From Ectobius pallidus (taxonomy: Eukaryota > Arthropoda > Insecta > Blattodea > Ectobiidae): 64,000 nt of DNA. A model generated the notes under the pieces. The model saw nothing but the letters and a program-made list of their open reading frames with translations. It ran no database searches and was not told the origin of the DNA. Location: NCBI GenBank assembly GCA_964059195.1, contig CAXKWD010000005.1, positions 44,779,825 through 44,843,824 on the forward strand, written 5' to 3'. This document shows, one piece after another, positions 53,233-64,000 of this stretch. Position numbers and translations under genes: made by a program. Position 1 is the stretch's first letter, and each line of letters begins with the position of its first letter.

Positions 53233-53710
53233 TCTTCAGATTATGTAAAGACTGCTGCCTATTATGCATTTTTTCAAAGCATAATAAGGTGTGATCTAGT
53301 AGTATCCTATGGAGAAATGGTGTAGGAATTAAATTAGAGCATTGCAAACCACTATTTATTGAGACAGGCTTACTAACAATAATAAATTTGTATATTTTTT
53401 TATGTCTTGTCATTAGTAAAATATAACATAAAAAGCTATCAAACACGAAGTGCTTATTTATCAGACCAGAAATCAAAATAAATTTGGGACAACATTATAT
53501 AACAAATTACCATATAAACTTCAAGAAATGTCCCCATTTTTTTTTTCACAAAAAAATATATTCCTAGGTTTAAAAAATCCTTTTTTATAATGTTAAATAA
53601 TACTTAGAATCAGATTTACAAATAGAATAGAGCGACTTAGTGTAAGTAATTACATGTGTAACCTATAAGTATATGTTGTTCATTTAGTGTCATTTAGTTT
53701 ATGGCATTAG

Positions 53711-55753
53711 TATAACCACAATGAATAGAATGAGAAAGTGTGATGACTTCGCCGCTAATACAATGGTAGGTATAGGGAGAGCGGCGGTCCACCGAAATAC
53801 TGGCAGCACCTTCGTTTGCGTTTCAACTTCTCAATGCTGCGTCATGATAGTTTGGCATCTTATGATTAAACTCGCAATCTTTAATTAACCCTTGGTCCTA
53901 TTTCTGTGAAATTTGTGCAGAAATAATCTGCACAACACAGTCCTTCTGATGGTTAAAACAGAGACTTAAAAAATGCGGACATAAATGTTTTTATTTCATT
54001 ATATAAGCATCACCAATTACACAAAATTCATGGAGGGTGAAACGGAATTTGACTATGCGACAATTTTTTTCATTTTTGTGTCCCATAAAAACTTCAAGCG
54101 AGAAAGTTTTAGGGAAATATTTCAACTTTATTTTAAATTCAGTACCACCTTTATATCTTGAATGGTTTACGAGTAATTGAGTGGTAATTATTCCGGGCGC
54201 TCAGCTCTCTGAACGATGTGAGACGATCGTGAAATGTTGAGGATGAAGCAAATTTGACTATGCGACATTTATTATTTTATTTTTGTGTCCAGAAAGAGAT
54301 TAAGGGTGTAAGGTTTAGTGAAATATTTGGATCTTATTATAAATTGAGTACCACCTATATATCTATAATGGTTAACGAGTAATAGTAATTACTCTAAAGC
54401 TAAAGCTATCAGAATGATATTGAGGTATTAGCAGATCTTTTCCATAAAATACCAGCAATAACGTAAACAAATTTACATAATTTATTCGTGGTCTCAATAA
54501 TAATACTATATTAACTGACTACTTGTACCCATACTGCAAGATTGACCCGCTGAGGAAAAGGAATGAATGAAGCTTTTTTCTAACTTAGTAAGTCTGCACT
54601 ACTTTTATTTATGCATTTATTGGATTATTTATTTATCATATTTTCTGTTCACTTATGTTAGTAATTTTTATGTATAATTATCATAGCAAATGTCTTATTA
54701 GCTTAATATCTTGTTCCTTTTTTTAATAATATAATTTAACAACCTAGGCCTAAGACGTACATCAGTTACAGCGAACGTGAATGGTCGAGGGTTTGAGCAA
54801 ATAGCGGGCTGTAGTTAAGGCAAGAGGATTTAATTTTTTTATGAAAAAATCAGGGAAAATGCTTTGAAATATTGTGTGATGTATGTAGAATGCGTTGCAT
54901 CACAATTTTTGCGTATGTGCGTCTTTATCGGATGTTGAAATGCCAATTTTAAAGATCACGCGCCCTATTTTTGTAGTGCTGCTTATGAAATTTTCCGTGC
55001 CCTGCAATTCACAAATCATCCCTTAGTTTATATTATCTCTGTTCACATAATTTGTACACATATCTACACTTTTGACCGTGTTTCACCTACATAACTTACC
55101 CCATACAGCCAGGAGAAAATTAATATTATTATAAATAATATTACTATTAATACAATAATAATACAAATTAATACTCAGTAATATTCTATACAATGTAATA
55201 TTAATATTAATTTATAAAATATCCCTTAGTTGTTTTCTACCCTAATTATACGTTGTTATTTCTATACAAATGTACATTCTTTAACAAATTCTCATCAAAT
55301 TATACTAACATACCATCTACCCTATTTTCTAGGCAACAAAATATTAGATCAAATCATCCCTTAGCTGTTTCATACCTATATTATATAATTGTTCATTGCT
55401 TGTGAACATCTTCAATTTTGTTAAAGATGTGGAACGAAATGTTACGGTCAAGCTTCTTGGAATCTGAGAAATTACTGTTACACACGGCCACGTTTATTTA
55501 TGGAGATGAGATCTTCCAAGACGTGTAAAGCAGCCCGAAAATTGTCAGAAGTATCTAACAATTCAATTTAGATAAGGTGAGTCATTTTGAAATAGATTAA
55601 TGTATTATTTTGTTTAATAATGTTTGCAATTTTTCCTATACCGCCCGTAGTAATCTTGCTCCCGCGAATCTCAAGCAGAGTAACTGCTACCTAGCGTCGG
55701 AACCAGTGAACTACCTCAGTCATCACACTTTCTCCTCTATTCATTATGGTATA
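53711..55753. mobile_element. 2-kb non-autonomous element with long TIRs
   Basis: The left end TATAACCACAATGAATAGAA and following GAGAAAGTGTGATGACT (53711-53747) is matched inverted by 55719-55753 (reverse complement TATACCATAATGAATAGAGG, GAGAAAGTGTGATGACT). Pairing covers about 35 bp with a few mismatches. No transposase frame inside. Much of the inside (about 53850-55440) has an inverted relative at 61180-63845. Confidence 0.7.
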
Positions 55754-56939
55754 ACTTAGAATAATAATTTTGACTAATGTAATTAAGTTTGTAAGATTGT
55801 AAATATTCAGAGCTTAGGTTCTTAAAGATGTGTATTAATGTAAATATCTAATGTGACCGATTGCAGTTGGTACTGCCTAAAAGTGTTATCAAATATCAAA
55901 TATATTTTAATTTCTAAGCATTTCAACGTAATAATAATTTAACGTAACTCTTAACAATGAAACAAAAAATTATATTCAAATATCACACTTAACTAGCGAG
56001 GAATAAAATTGTTTAAAACATAAGAATCTGGGCCCTAGTAATAAATGTTGTATTGAATACGCGCGAATTTGTCGGTTAGACTTAGGCCTACATAATGAAA
56101 AGAGAAGTCACGGGTAAAACCATTCGTATTGATAAAAATGAATTATTTGGAGTTAAAGGTAAGGTAATGTTCACTCTGTCGTAATAAGTTTTCAGGCATA
56201 AATGCCTACTTGACATTTCATGCTGAGCAGAGAAATAGCTTCTTGCCAGATTTTCCAGGTCGGCCGACTAGTCGAAACAGTCGGCCTCACTTTCTGTGCT
56301 GGAGTGCTAACTCCATAAACAATGAATCCAAAGACAACGCTTTAACCACTTCACTATTGCTGTTATTTTATTTGAGCTGGACTCTATAATACGCAGGCCG
56401 ACTGTACTATTAAGTTTATTGCGTATTTATTAATTATTATTCATATTTTTCACTTATTCATTAATATGTTATTCCTATTTTGTTTTAATTGATCATAGTT
56501 CAGCTTTCGCCTAAACTGTTATAGCATAATTGATTAAGACAACCGTAATGAAATTCTCACAATGTTTCTGAAATCATAGTAAATTATTATTGCCATAAAA
56601 ATAATCAGAACCAATGTGGAATACTAGAAAGATAATTACTTCCTTAGGTGATGTGTAAAATAAATTTAAAAACTAAGGAAAATTTATTTTGTAATTCAGT
56701 TGTTGAAACTAAATAAATAACAAAATTTCAATATTGTTATTAATTAAAAGTCTGTGCAAATACTGAACTGTTTTACATGCCCTACAACCAGAATTTATCT
56801 ATCTTTGAACTAAAACATCAATTTCGATTATAATAATAACAAAAACAGAGATAATCAAATGTTGTTTCCTCTTAAAAATGCAAAAAAAAAAATTACTTAC
56901 ATGGTTTGAACAATTGAAGATTAAATTATTGATAGAAAC
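55754..56939. other. AT-rich intergenic DNA
   Basis: No supported gene. Contains a strong hairpin GGCCGACT-AGTCGAAAC-AGTCGGCC (56262-56286). Confidence 0.45.
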
Positions 56940-56949
56940 TTATATAATA

Positions 56950-57265
56950 CTTGACCGCCTGAGTGGACTCGTGGTTAGCGACACTGGTAACAGATTTGAG
57001 GCCCAGGTTCGATCTCCAGTATCATCCCAGAGTTTTATGAGGTAGAGAGGTCTGGAACGGGGTGCACTGATCTTCGTGAAACAAACTGAGGAGCTACTGT
57101 TCACTTGATTAAAAAGTAGCGGGTGTAGTTACAGAAAACATCATTAACGGCCGTGGGTGTCTGCATGCTGACGACATCTCCCCACTCATGCTATCTGCCT
57201 GTCGTAGATATCAAAGAGGTGGTAGGCTTAGTCCTTAAAGGGATGTAGCGCCAAGGAGTTTTTAT
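56950..57265 (+). repeat. tRNA-derived SINE
   Basis: Box A (GTGGACTCGTGGTTAGCGAC) and box B (AGGTTCGATCTCC) at tRNA spacing, followed by about 230 bp of non-coding body with AACGGGGTGCACTGATCTTC. No target duplication was fixed. Confidence 0.6.
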
Positions 57266-58823
57266 ATAATAATATTTGCAAAATAATTATTATTCTCTTG
57301 GTATCTTATACACTTAAATTAGAACCTGGAAGTGACATCCAATAGACGGCACGAAATTTATTACACTGCCATAAATCTGTGACTGCGATTATTATTTACA
57401 ACTTATATGCATGTAAGTAGCAATGACGTAGCTACTGGTTTATTTTAAGCTTTAAATGTAATACGCAAGTCTGACATAACTTGCACGGACCATTTAGTAT
57501 CCCGTCAGCTGTGCAAGATAAAGATACAGCGGATGATAAGGAAGTTGTTTTTGTATCAATAAGAATTGATGGGACTGTATTTGGACAAGGCTGGAAGCAC
57601 ATGCTCTGTTGGAAATTTGCTAGAAGGCGTGTTTCCCCCATTCAATCCAAGCAAACATAGCCTCTCCCTGCTACTGTTCAAATGAATTTCTGTTATAGTT
57701 TCTCAATCGTTTTTGTGATGGCTGGTTTTAGTTGACGTTTCATTATGGCTTTTTCTCTCTCTTTCACTCTCTTTTTCCCCATGCTTGTGTCTTTCTCCCT
57801 TCTCCATTCTTTTCAGGGAGTACTGTTACATTTTCCAAGCAATTACAATTTTGCTGTATTTTCGAGTGTACACTCAACTGTTGAAACCTTTTCACTTGTG
57901 AATATTTTCCATCTTACGGAAGCTTAATAGCTTTGATAGCATGGATTGCCTGAAATAGAAAGCAAACTGCAAAACCATAATACAAACTTCCGAGCTTTTT
58001 TAGTCTGAGTGGAGGAGTGATTATGGAATGCATTATTCAACAAAATGATGGAGTACTTCTACTCCTTGTCAACAGAAGTAAGTCAAACAATAGACGACTC
58101 GACGGAAATATGGGAATTGCACTTTCGGAGTTCACCATTGGAATCTAAACGTTTTAATAGTTTCATCTTGCAGCCATGGGTACGAACGCACTCTGGTTCG
58201 GACTCGACTGAACAATATGATGAAAATGTAAGCTGAAAACCAAGTAGCCTTTATTATTCATACATTAAATAGTGAAACGGAGGCTGAAATAAGATAATAC
58301 CCCCTACAACTTTCCTGTTTTTCATGATGGAAGTAGTGTGGCCAACATTGCACTCCTATCGACTTTACCTCCCGGGGAGATTGTATGATAGTAAACTTCT
58401 CCAAGTATTCAGTTTGCTATATGAATGATTTGACAGCACCTGATTATGGGCATGGAAAGGAGGAGAAACAGTGTATTCCATGCTATTGCCAGACATCGAA
58501 CCCGGGCTTCCTTTCCATGGTCATTCCCCTTATCGACGATGTGTACATCAAAGATTTCACTTTTGTAGACTGAAAATTAATGAAGGTGTTATTGCAGTAG
58601 CTGGGTATACAGCTTTGCATGGAATTGGAATAGGTCGGCCTAAGTGTAGGCGTACAGTAGATTTAGCTTAACACGAACTGCCAAGATTGAAGGTAGGGAT
58701 CCCCTATTCAATTCTTATATTTTCCTAATGTTGATTTCAAGGACCGCTATCAAGTTGTTGAGGCAAATCTCCAACAATGGAATAAAAACATATCATAAGC
58801 GGAGTTATTCAGGGATCCATTCA
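57266..58823. other. Intergenic DNA, no supported gene
   Basis: Several small frames (57432-57641 minus, 57745-57927, 58045-58236, 58385-58671) show no domain, splice context or family I recognise. Confidence 0.4.
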
Positions 58824-59968
58824 TCTCTATATATATAAAAGGCTTTGTCCTGACCGACTGATTGACTGAATGACAGGAATCAACGTACAGCCTAAACTAT
58901 AACAGGTAGAGACTTGGAATGTTGACAGTACCTTCGTTTCATAATGTAGGTGCTCACTAAGAAAGGATTTTGAAAAATTATGATTCTAAATGCCAAAAAT
59001 TAAATGTTTTTCAAAATACTTAATCCCTTTTTACATAGAATTATCAATTCCAAATCACAGAATATATTGTTGCCAAATGGTATCAGGTCAGGTCAGATGC
59101 ACTTTTGACAAATAAGAGAAGTTATAAAAATAATTCATGATATATAAAAGGTTTTGTCCTGACTGACTGAATGAATGACTGACTGACTGACTGATTGACT
59201 GAATGACAGGAATCAACGTACAGCCTAAACTATAACAGGTAGAGACTTGGAATGTTGACAGTACCTTCGTTTCATAATGTAGGTGCTCACTAAGAAAGGA
59301 TTTTGAAAAATTCTGATTCTAAATGCCAAAAATTAAATGTTTTTGAAAATAATTAATCCCGTTTTACATAGAATTATCAATTCCAAATCACAGAATATAT
59401 TGTTGCCAAATGGTATCAGGTGGGCTTGGAAAAAACAATTGAAATGCACTTTTGACAAATAAGAGAAGTTATCAAAATAATTCATGTTATAAATAAATAT
59501 TACAGAATGAAATCCACTACATGGAATCACATAACTTTCTCTACCCTGGACATAGAGAAAACAAAACGAGGTATGGTAATGTGTATATTATTATATTATA
59601 TCGCAGGTTTTTGGAGAGAAAAGTATGAAAGTGATAATGCTTTATGGTAACATAAGAGTGGGAAATTTCCCGCCTCGATATTACAATTTTATGTTACAGG
59701 AATTTCTGTTTCTTCTTATTTAAACCTCTACCAGGCTTGCTGTGCACTGTACAAGCGATGGGATGCAACATTCTAGATCCTCTATGAGCCATAAAAAACT
59801 ATATCAAGCGTTTTCTGAGGGAATAGTTTGAGTGTAATAAGTCGTTCTTCCTATTTCAAATTATAAATGCCTATATAAGGACCTAGAATTTAAAATTGAA
59901 AATCCTTCATAAACTAATTTCCAATAACAAAATACAAAACCCGGGCGACGCCGGGTCTTTTAAGCTAG
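58824..59968 (+). mobile_element. Non-autonomous Helitron with duplicated 5' region
   Basis: Starts after A with TCTCTATATATATAAAAGGC and ends with the hairpin CCCGGGCGACGCCGGG, ten bases, then CTAG (59965-59968) before T. This is Helitron-type: A|TC...CTAG|T, with no target duplication. The first about 310 bp (58836-59141) are repeated in tandem (59142-59470) with few changes. An isolated HINE-like end lies at 59520-59550. No Rep/helicase frame. Confidence 0.75.
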
Positions 59969-59978
59969 TAATAATATA

Positions 59979-59991
59979 TCTCTTCTCTATA

Positions 59992-60041
<50 letters not shown>

Positions 60042-60334
60042 GCTTTGTCCTGACTGACAGGAATCAACGTAGAGCCTAAACTATAACAGGTAGAGACTTG
60101 AAATTTTGACAGTACCTTCGTTTCATAATGTAGGTGCTCACTAAGAAGGGATTTTGAAAAATTCTGATTCTAAATGCCAAAAATTAAATGTTTTTGAAAA
60201 TACTTAATCCCTTTTTGCATAGAATTATCGAAACAAATTCACAGAACATATTGTTGCCAATGGTATAGGTGGGTTTGGATTAAATTAAATGGATGTTTGA
60301 CAAATTAGAGAAGGTATCATTATAATTCATATTA
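59979..60334 (+). mobile_element. Helitron 5' fragment
   Basis: TCTCTTCTCTATATC, a (TA)n run (59993-60037), then the same block as in 58836-59141 (GGCTTTGTCCTGACTGACAG). It is cut at 60334 by the next Helitron. Confidence 0.65.
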
Positions 60335-60860
60335 TCTATATTAATAAAAGGAATTGTCCTCGATGTCCAGGGAAATCTACTGAACGCAGAGATCTGAAAT
60401 TTTTAACATAGGTGGGCTGAAGGGTCGAAAAATGCACCGCGAAGCCGGAATTTTAATTTTAGTTTTCGTTCGTGAGTTATGAGTGAAAAACGGGCAAAAA
60501 ACGTGCATTTTTTGCGTTTCCAAAACATAAGTTTTCAGTTATACATTTCAATGTCAAATCAATTACAGTTGGCTTTGTCTATTTTTGTCACACCTTGAAA
60601 ATAAAACTTTCGCGATCGCTTGAATGTTGTAAGCCCTAAATATGGTCAAACGTTGTTTTATTTGGACGAATCTCACTATACAGAGGTTTTCTGGGCCAAG
60701 AAACTCGAATCTGAGGTCGCTTTTACCAGACGATGCTATCTAATCGTGGTATGTAGTCCACGTGATTTAGGAGTTAATAAATATTATGATTTTACTATTA
60801 TGCTCTTAATCTTTAATTTCTGAAATAATTATCGCGGGCGAAGCCGCGGGCACATGCTAG
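60335..60860 (+). mobile_element. Short non-autonomous Helitron
   Basis: 526 bp. Starts A|TCTATATTAATAAAAGGAAT. Ends with the hairpin CGCGGGCGAAGCCGCGGGCA and CATGCTAG|T (CTAG 60857-60860). The 3' 250 bp match 50733-51372 (AAATATGGTCAAACGTTG, AATCGTGGTATGTAGTCCAC). The small frame at 60620-60823 is not supported. Confidence 0.78.
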
Positions 60861-60861
60861 T

Positions 60862-61110
60862 AGTTTATATAAATGATATTGTTAATTACTTACGTATAAA
60901 TGCAATAATATATGCAGACGACACAACTCTTCTTAATTCCCAAAGCAGCCTTAACGAACTCGAGAATATTTCAGTACTAAGTCTAAATGATACAAAACGG
61001 TACTACTGAAGAATGATAAAACCTTTACACCAGTAGATCGAATTATAGAAGATGTAATAATTGACCTGTAGAATTACTGGGTGGGCCCTATATAATTGGA
61101 TTCTAAAGCC
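60862..61110 (+). pseudogene. LINE RT fragment with YADD box
   Basis: VVYINDIVNYLRINAIIYAD continues DTTLL, the RT catalytic box of Jockey/CR1-type LINEs. A broken stretch TKRYY...PVDRIIEDVIID follows, then a weak VELLGGPYI. It starts directly at the T after the Helitron terminus. Confidence 0.65.
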
Positions 61111-61179
61111 CCCTGCACACAGGGAAAGTAGAGGCAGTGGATGTTCTAGTGGCAGCCAGTAGGCAGTACAGTAGGGTCA

Positions 61180-62175
61180 ATTATTTAATGATGTATGATT
61201 ATGATTAATATAAACCGTATTTATATTATATTATAGAATATAGAATATTATAGAATTTGTATTAATATTGTAAAAGTAGGTAAACTTTTATAAAAATTGT
61301 AGACTTGTAAATAGATTGTGCATTAGGGGTAGAAAACAGAATCGGTTGAAAAATGTTTCGAATAATATTGTAGAAATCACAACACATGGGTAGAAAACAC
61401 CTAAGATGTGGATTCTTCTGTTATTCAAGCTGCCTAAAAAGTTATTTTGGCTTTTAGAGGATTTGTCTGTAAAATCGCGTAAAATTTGTAAAAAAAATGT
61501 AGTTTTGAGTAGAGATTAAAACAGGTAAAAACATTAATATTAATGTGGTACTAACATTAATATTACATTGTGTAGAATATTGTAGGCTAATAATTTGTAT
61601 TAATATTGTATTAAAAGTAATATACTTATATTAATATTAATTTTTTCCTGGTTATATGGGGAAGGTTTAGACATACATGAACAAAACATAAAATAAATAT
61701 TCCAACAAATATCTAAGTAAAAACAGTGCAGATTTAAGAAGTCAGGAAAAAGTTTGATTCGTACATTTTCTCCAGCGGTCAATCTTTCACTATATGTACA
61801 ATAAGTAGGCTAAGTTAATAATGTTTTATTATTGAATCCACGAATAAAATATTTAAAGACTTTTACGTTATTGCTGGCATATAACGGAAAAGAGGCTTGC
61901 TAATACCTCCGTAACGTTCTGATAGTGTCTGGCATAATTACCTCTCGTAATCCATTCAAGGTATAAAGGATTTATAATAAAATTCAAATATCTCACTAAA
62001 GTAACACACTTGAATCTTTTCTGGACACAAAAATAAAATAAAAATGTCACATATTCAAATTTGCTTCACCCTCGACATTCCACGATCAACCCAAATCATT
62101 CACACAGCTGAAGCGCCCGGAATAATTACCACTCAATTACTCGTAAACTATTCAAAATATAAAGTCGATGCTTAA
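61180..62175 (-). repeat. Inverted relative of the 53.8-55.4 kb element, part 1
   Basis: Reverse complement follows 54160-55440 in order (GTTTACGAGTAATTGAGTGG, ATTATTCCGGGCGCT, AATTTGACTATGCGACA-like, TTATTCGTGG, CCAGGAAAAAATTAATATTA). The segment at about 54660-55075 of the plus copy is absent here. Interrupted at 62175 by a Helitron. Confidence 0.7.
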
Positions 62176-62734
62176 TCTTCTCTATATCTATGTATATAAA
62201 AGTCAAAACCCACTGACTCACTGACTGACTGACTGACTGACTGACTGACTGACTGACTGATCACAGTTTCTCAAAAACTATACAGCCTAGGAACGTAAAA
62301 CTTGGTACACATATTGCCCCTAGGCTCTAGAGGCGCACTAAGAAAGGTTTTCAAAATATTTGGCCTCTAAGGACCTTTAAGGGCCAAAATAGAGTTGTAA
62401 AGTTATGAAATTCACCAAAAGGAATTCATAATGCATTTACACAATCCCCATGACAACATTATTTTTTTTAAACTACACAGGTGGCTTGGCATGACCTGTG
62501 ATTTCATGTAGACCTAATAGATATAAAATTATGAGAAAGGCTATCAATGGAATTCCTATAAATGATTATCAACTATTTTTTGAGATTAATTAAATTTAGA
62601 AGGTCTTGGGCTCTATTCTTAAGAGTTGAACTCTTTTCTTATATATAGTTAGCCTAGGACTGCATTGCGAAAGATGCTCCTATATAATGTGAAAAACATA
62701 ATGTGAAAATTATGCCTGTTCCCTATCACAGGCC

Positions 62735-62850
62735 ATGGACGCCCAGAGGGTTCCAAGAAGTTGAGGCTCCCGGATTTTTAGACAATCAGCACGTGAAGGT
62801 GGTAAGGTTGTCAGCCTTACGCACCGGCCGTCTTCACCCCCAGGTAGTTC
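62735..62850 (+). repeat. Dispersed repeat 'GTGAAGGTGGTAAGG' family, copy 3
   Basis: GAGGGTTCCAAGAAGTTGAG, CACGTGAAGGTGGTAAGG, TTGTCAGCCTTACGCACCGG; near-identical core to 35868-36010. Confidence 0.7.
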
Positions 62851-62954
62851 ATACAATATCAATAGATATAATTTCCTGATTAATTTCTATTTACCATATT
62901 ATCTCTCTATCTTTACCTTAGTTTTTACCCCTCCCTTTTGGGGTCATTTTAGCG

Positions 62955-63345
62955 ACCCACGTTGCCCGGGCCTTACAGGGCTGCGACCTGTCGGGAGAGG
63001 ATTATCTATGGATCACATACATACTTTCTTCACCAGACAAGGACATGGAGGGCCTCACGGATGAGTGATCAGCCAAATGCCGGGGCCACCTCCGAGACAA
63101 CACAAACATATAGGACGAGATACATCATTCACACACCTACTCTGAATAAGGCGAGGATGGGATGATGATGATGATAATGGCTGCCAGATTATAACCGGAG
63201 ACCGCTAGGGCCTAAAGTTACCAGAGCCAAAAGTTACCAGACATTTGTCTCACAGGTGAGGAAAAATCCCGGAAAAAACTCTACCTAGATAACTTGTCGA
63301 ACAGTATTCGAATCGGAGCCCGCTGCATGAGATGAGCGAACGCAT
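62955..63345 (-). repeat. tRNA-derived SINE, family 2, minus copy
   Basis: Reverse complement matches 34320-34600: GCGTTCGCTCATCTC, a degenerate box B (GATTCGAATACTG), AAGTTATCTAGGTAGAG, and ATGATGTATCTCGTCCTATA. Lies inside the Helitron. Confidence 0.6.
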
Positions 63346-63562
63346 CCCCTATGCCCAGCTATTTACTGTATGTTTGCCAAAACTGAAACAGAACGATTAA
63401 TTTTTTTACATAATCAGAGTGAACTACGGGTGAAGGAGTATGTGGAGTATGTTGACTGGACGGCGGATGATTTATAGAAGTACATCTAATCGACTTTAAA
63501 CTGTGTTCACTTAACCTATTATACATAAATCTAACAATGCGAAGCATTGATGGGTCAGCTAG

Positions 63563-63845
63563 TTTATGATATAATTCAAATATTTCCCTAAAACTTTCTC
63601 CCTTAAAGATTTTTCGGGATACAGAAATAAAAGAATTGTCGCATAGTTAAATTCGCTTCTCCCTCCATGAGATTTGTGTAATTGGTGATGAGTATAACAT
63701 GAAATAAAAACATTTGTGTCAGCTTTTCTAAGGTTCTGTTTTAACCATCAGTAGGGCTGTTGTGTGTAGATTATTTCTGCACTTCACTGGAATCCGACCA
63801 AGGGTTAATTAAAGGTTTCGAGTTTAATCATACCGTGTATTTCTA
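63563..63845 (-). repeat. Inverted relative of the 53.8-55.4 kb element, part 2
   Basis: Reverse complement follows about 53855-54140 (AATTAACCCTTGGTC, ATAATCTGCACA-like, CACCAATTACACAAA, TTTAGGGAAATATTT). Similarity ends at about 63845, so the TIR of the plus copy is not present here. Confidence 0.7.
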
Positions 63846-64000
63846 GACGGAGTAAAAGACGGGAATAGCCATACTTCGAAACGCGTGACGTCAAGCACTC
63901 AAGTGCTGTGATTGGTCTATCCCGGAATGCGCAATCTATATGGTTTACTGACCTTGGGTTTTTAAAACATTTCGCAAATAAAATATCACAAAAGTAATTC
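63846..64000. other. Window end, unassigned
   Basis: Contains TGACGTCA (63885-63892) and a small palindrome AGCACTCAAGTGCT. No gene. Confidence 0.4.

Larger units (their letters stand above)
62176..63562 (+). mobile_element. Non-autonomous Helitron splitting an older repeat
   Basis: 1387 bp. Starts A|TCTTCTCTATATCTATG with a (GACT)n tract (62222-62261). Ends with the hairpin AATGCGAAGCATT, then GATGGGTCAG-CTAG|T (CTAG 63559-63562). The repeat continues on both sides, so the relative at 53.8-55.4 kb gives the approximate empty site. It carries two SINE-type repeats and no Rep/helicase frame. Confidence 0.8.

Noticed and set aside
53054..53476. 140-codon minus frame
   Set aside because: Antisense of the RTE-like LINE tail plus flank.
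57432..58671. Possible host exons in several small frames
   Set aside because: No recognisable domain, no convincing splice sites joining them, and no homology I can name.

Overview
The window is repeat-dense, AT-rich eukaryotic DNA. I find no host gene, rRNA, functional tRNA, CRISPR array or operon that I can support. The mix of repeats (BEL/Pao LTR retrotransposon, Penelope-like element with hammerhead-like motifs, Helitron and Helentron-like elements, Tc1/mariner, PIF/Harbinger, several non-LTR families, tRNA-derived SINEs) points to an arthropod, most likely an insect. The RTE-like LINE tail and the frequent 'taggcctaa' motif remind me of cockroach or termite DNA, but that is only an impression. 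Nearly every coding signal belongs to a mobile element.

Layout. 1-7.3 kb: mostly featureless, with tRNA-derived SINE pieces (about 1.0 and 2.5 kb), an R1-like LINE relic (3.9-4.56 kb, minus) and a TIR-bearing non-autonomous element (6.2-6.8 kb). A foldback (7.36-7.55 kb) precedes a very young BEL/Pao retrotransposon (7640-13105). It has 1049-bp LTRs that seem to differ at one base, a 5-bp CATGG target duplication and one open 901-codon frame. That frame keeps gag, zinc knuckles and protease but has lost reverse transcriptase, RNase H and integrase. 14.2-15.0 kb: a dead Tc1-like transposase (minus).

15180-22621 is the most unusual locus. It is a Penelope-like element arranged as a giant inverted repeat: a 5'-truncated copy reading left and a longer copy reading right. 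The whole is flanked by one 12-bp target duplication, so it appears to have integrated as a unit. Both arms share an altered catalytic box (YVDE) and the same endonuclease frameshift, and each carries a hammerhead-like motif in its 3' region. Three later insertions can be defined exactly by using one arm as the empty site for the other: a 243-bp SINE in the left arm, and a 1042-bp Helentron/HINE-like element and a 910-bp LINE tail in the right arm.

22.6-49 kb: sparse DNA with decayed pieces: mariner (26.7 kb), two LINE relics (28.9-30.2 kb), microsatellites, a PIF/Harbinger MITE cluster with a HARBI1-like N-terminal fragment (32.7-33.8 kb), a SINE (34.3 kb), an RTE-like LINE tail (36.1-36.8 kb), a complete but dead mariner-like transposon with TIRs and a TA duplication (37171-38504), and a Harbinger relic next to a second HINE-like copy (41.7-43.1 kb).

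49-64 kb: a LINE fragment truncated at both ends, a five-unit array of about 145 bp per unit, Helitron 3' ends with CTAG|T termini (50.7-51.4 kb), a second RTE-like LINE tail (52.6-53.2 kb), a 2-kb TIR element (53711-55753) and a related inverted stretch (61.2-63.85 kb). That inverted stretch is split by a Helitron (62176-63562). Further Helitrons lie at 58824-59968 and 60335-60860. The elements do not form a pathway; they form a layered insertion history.
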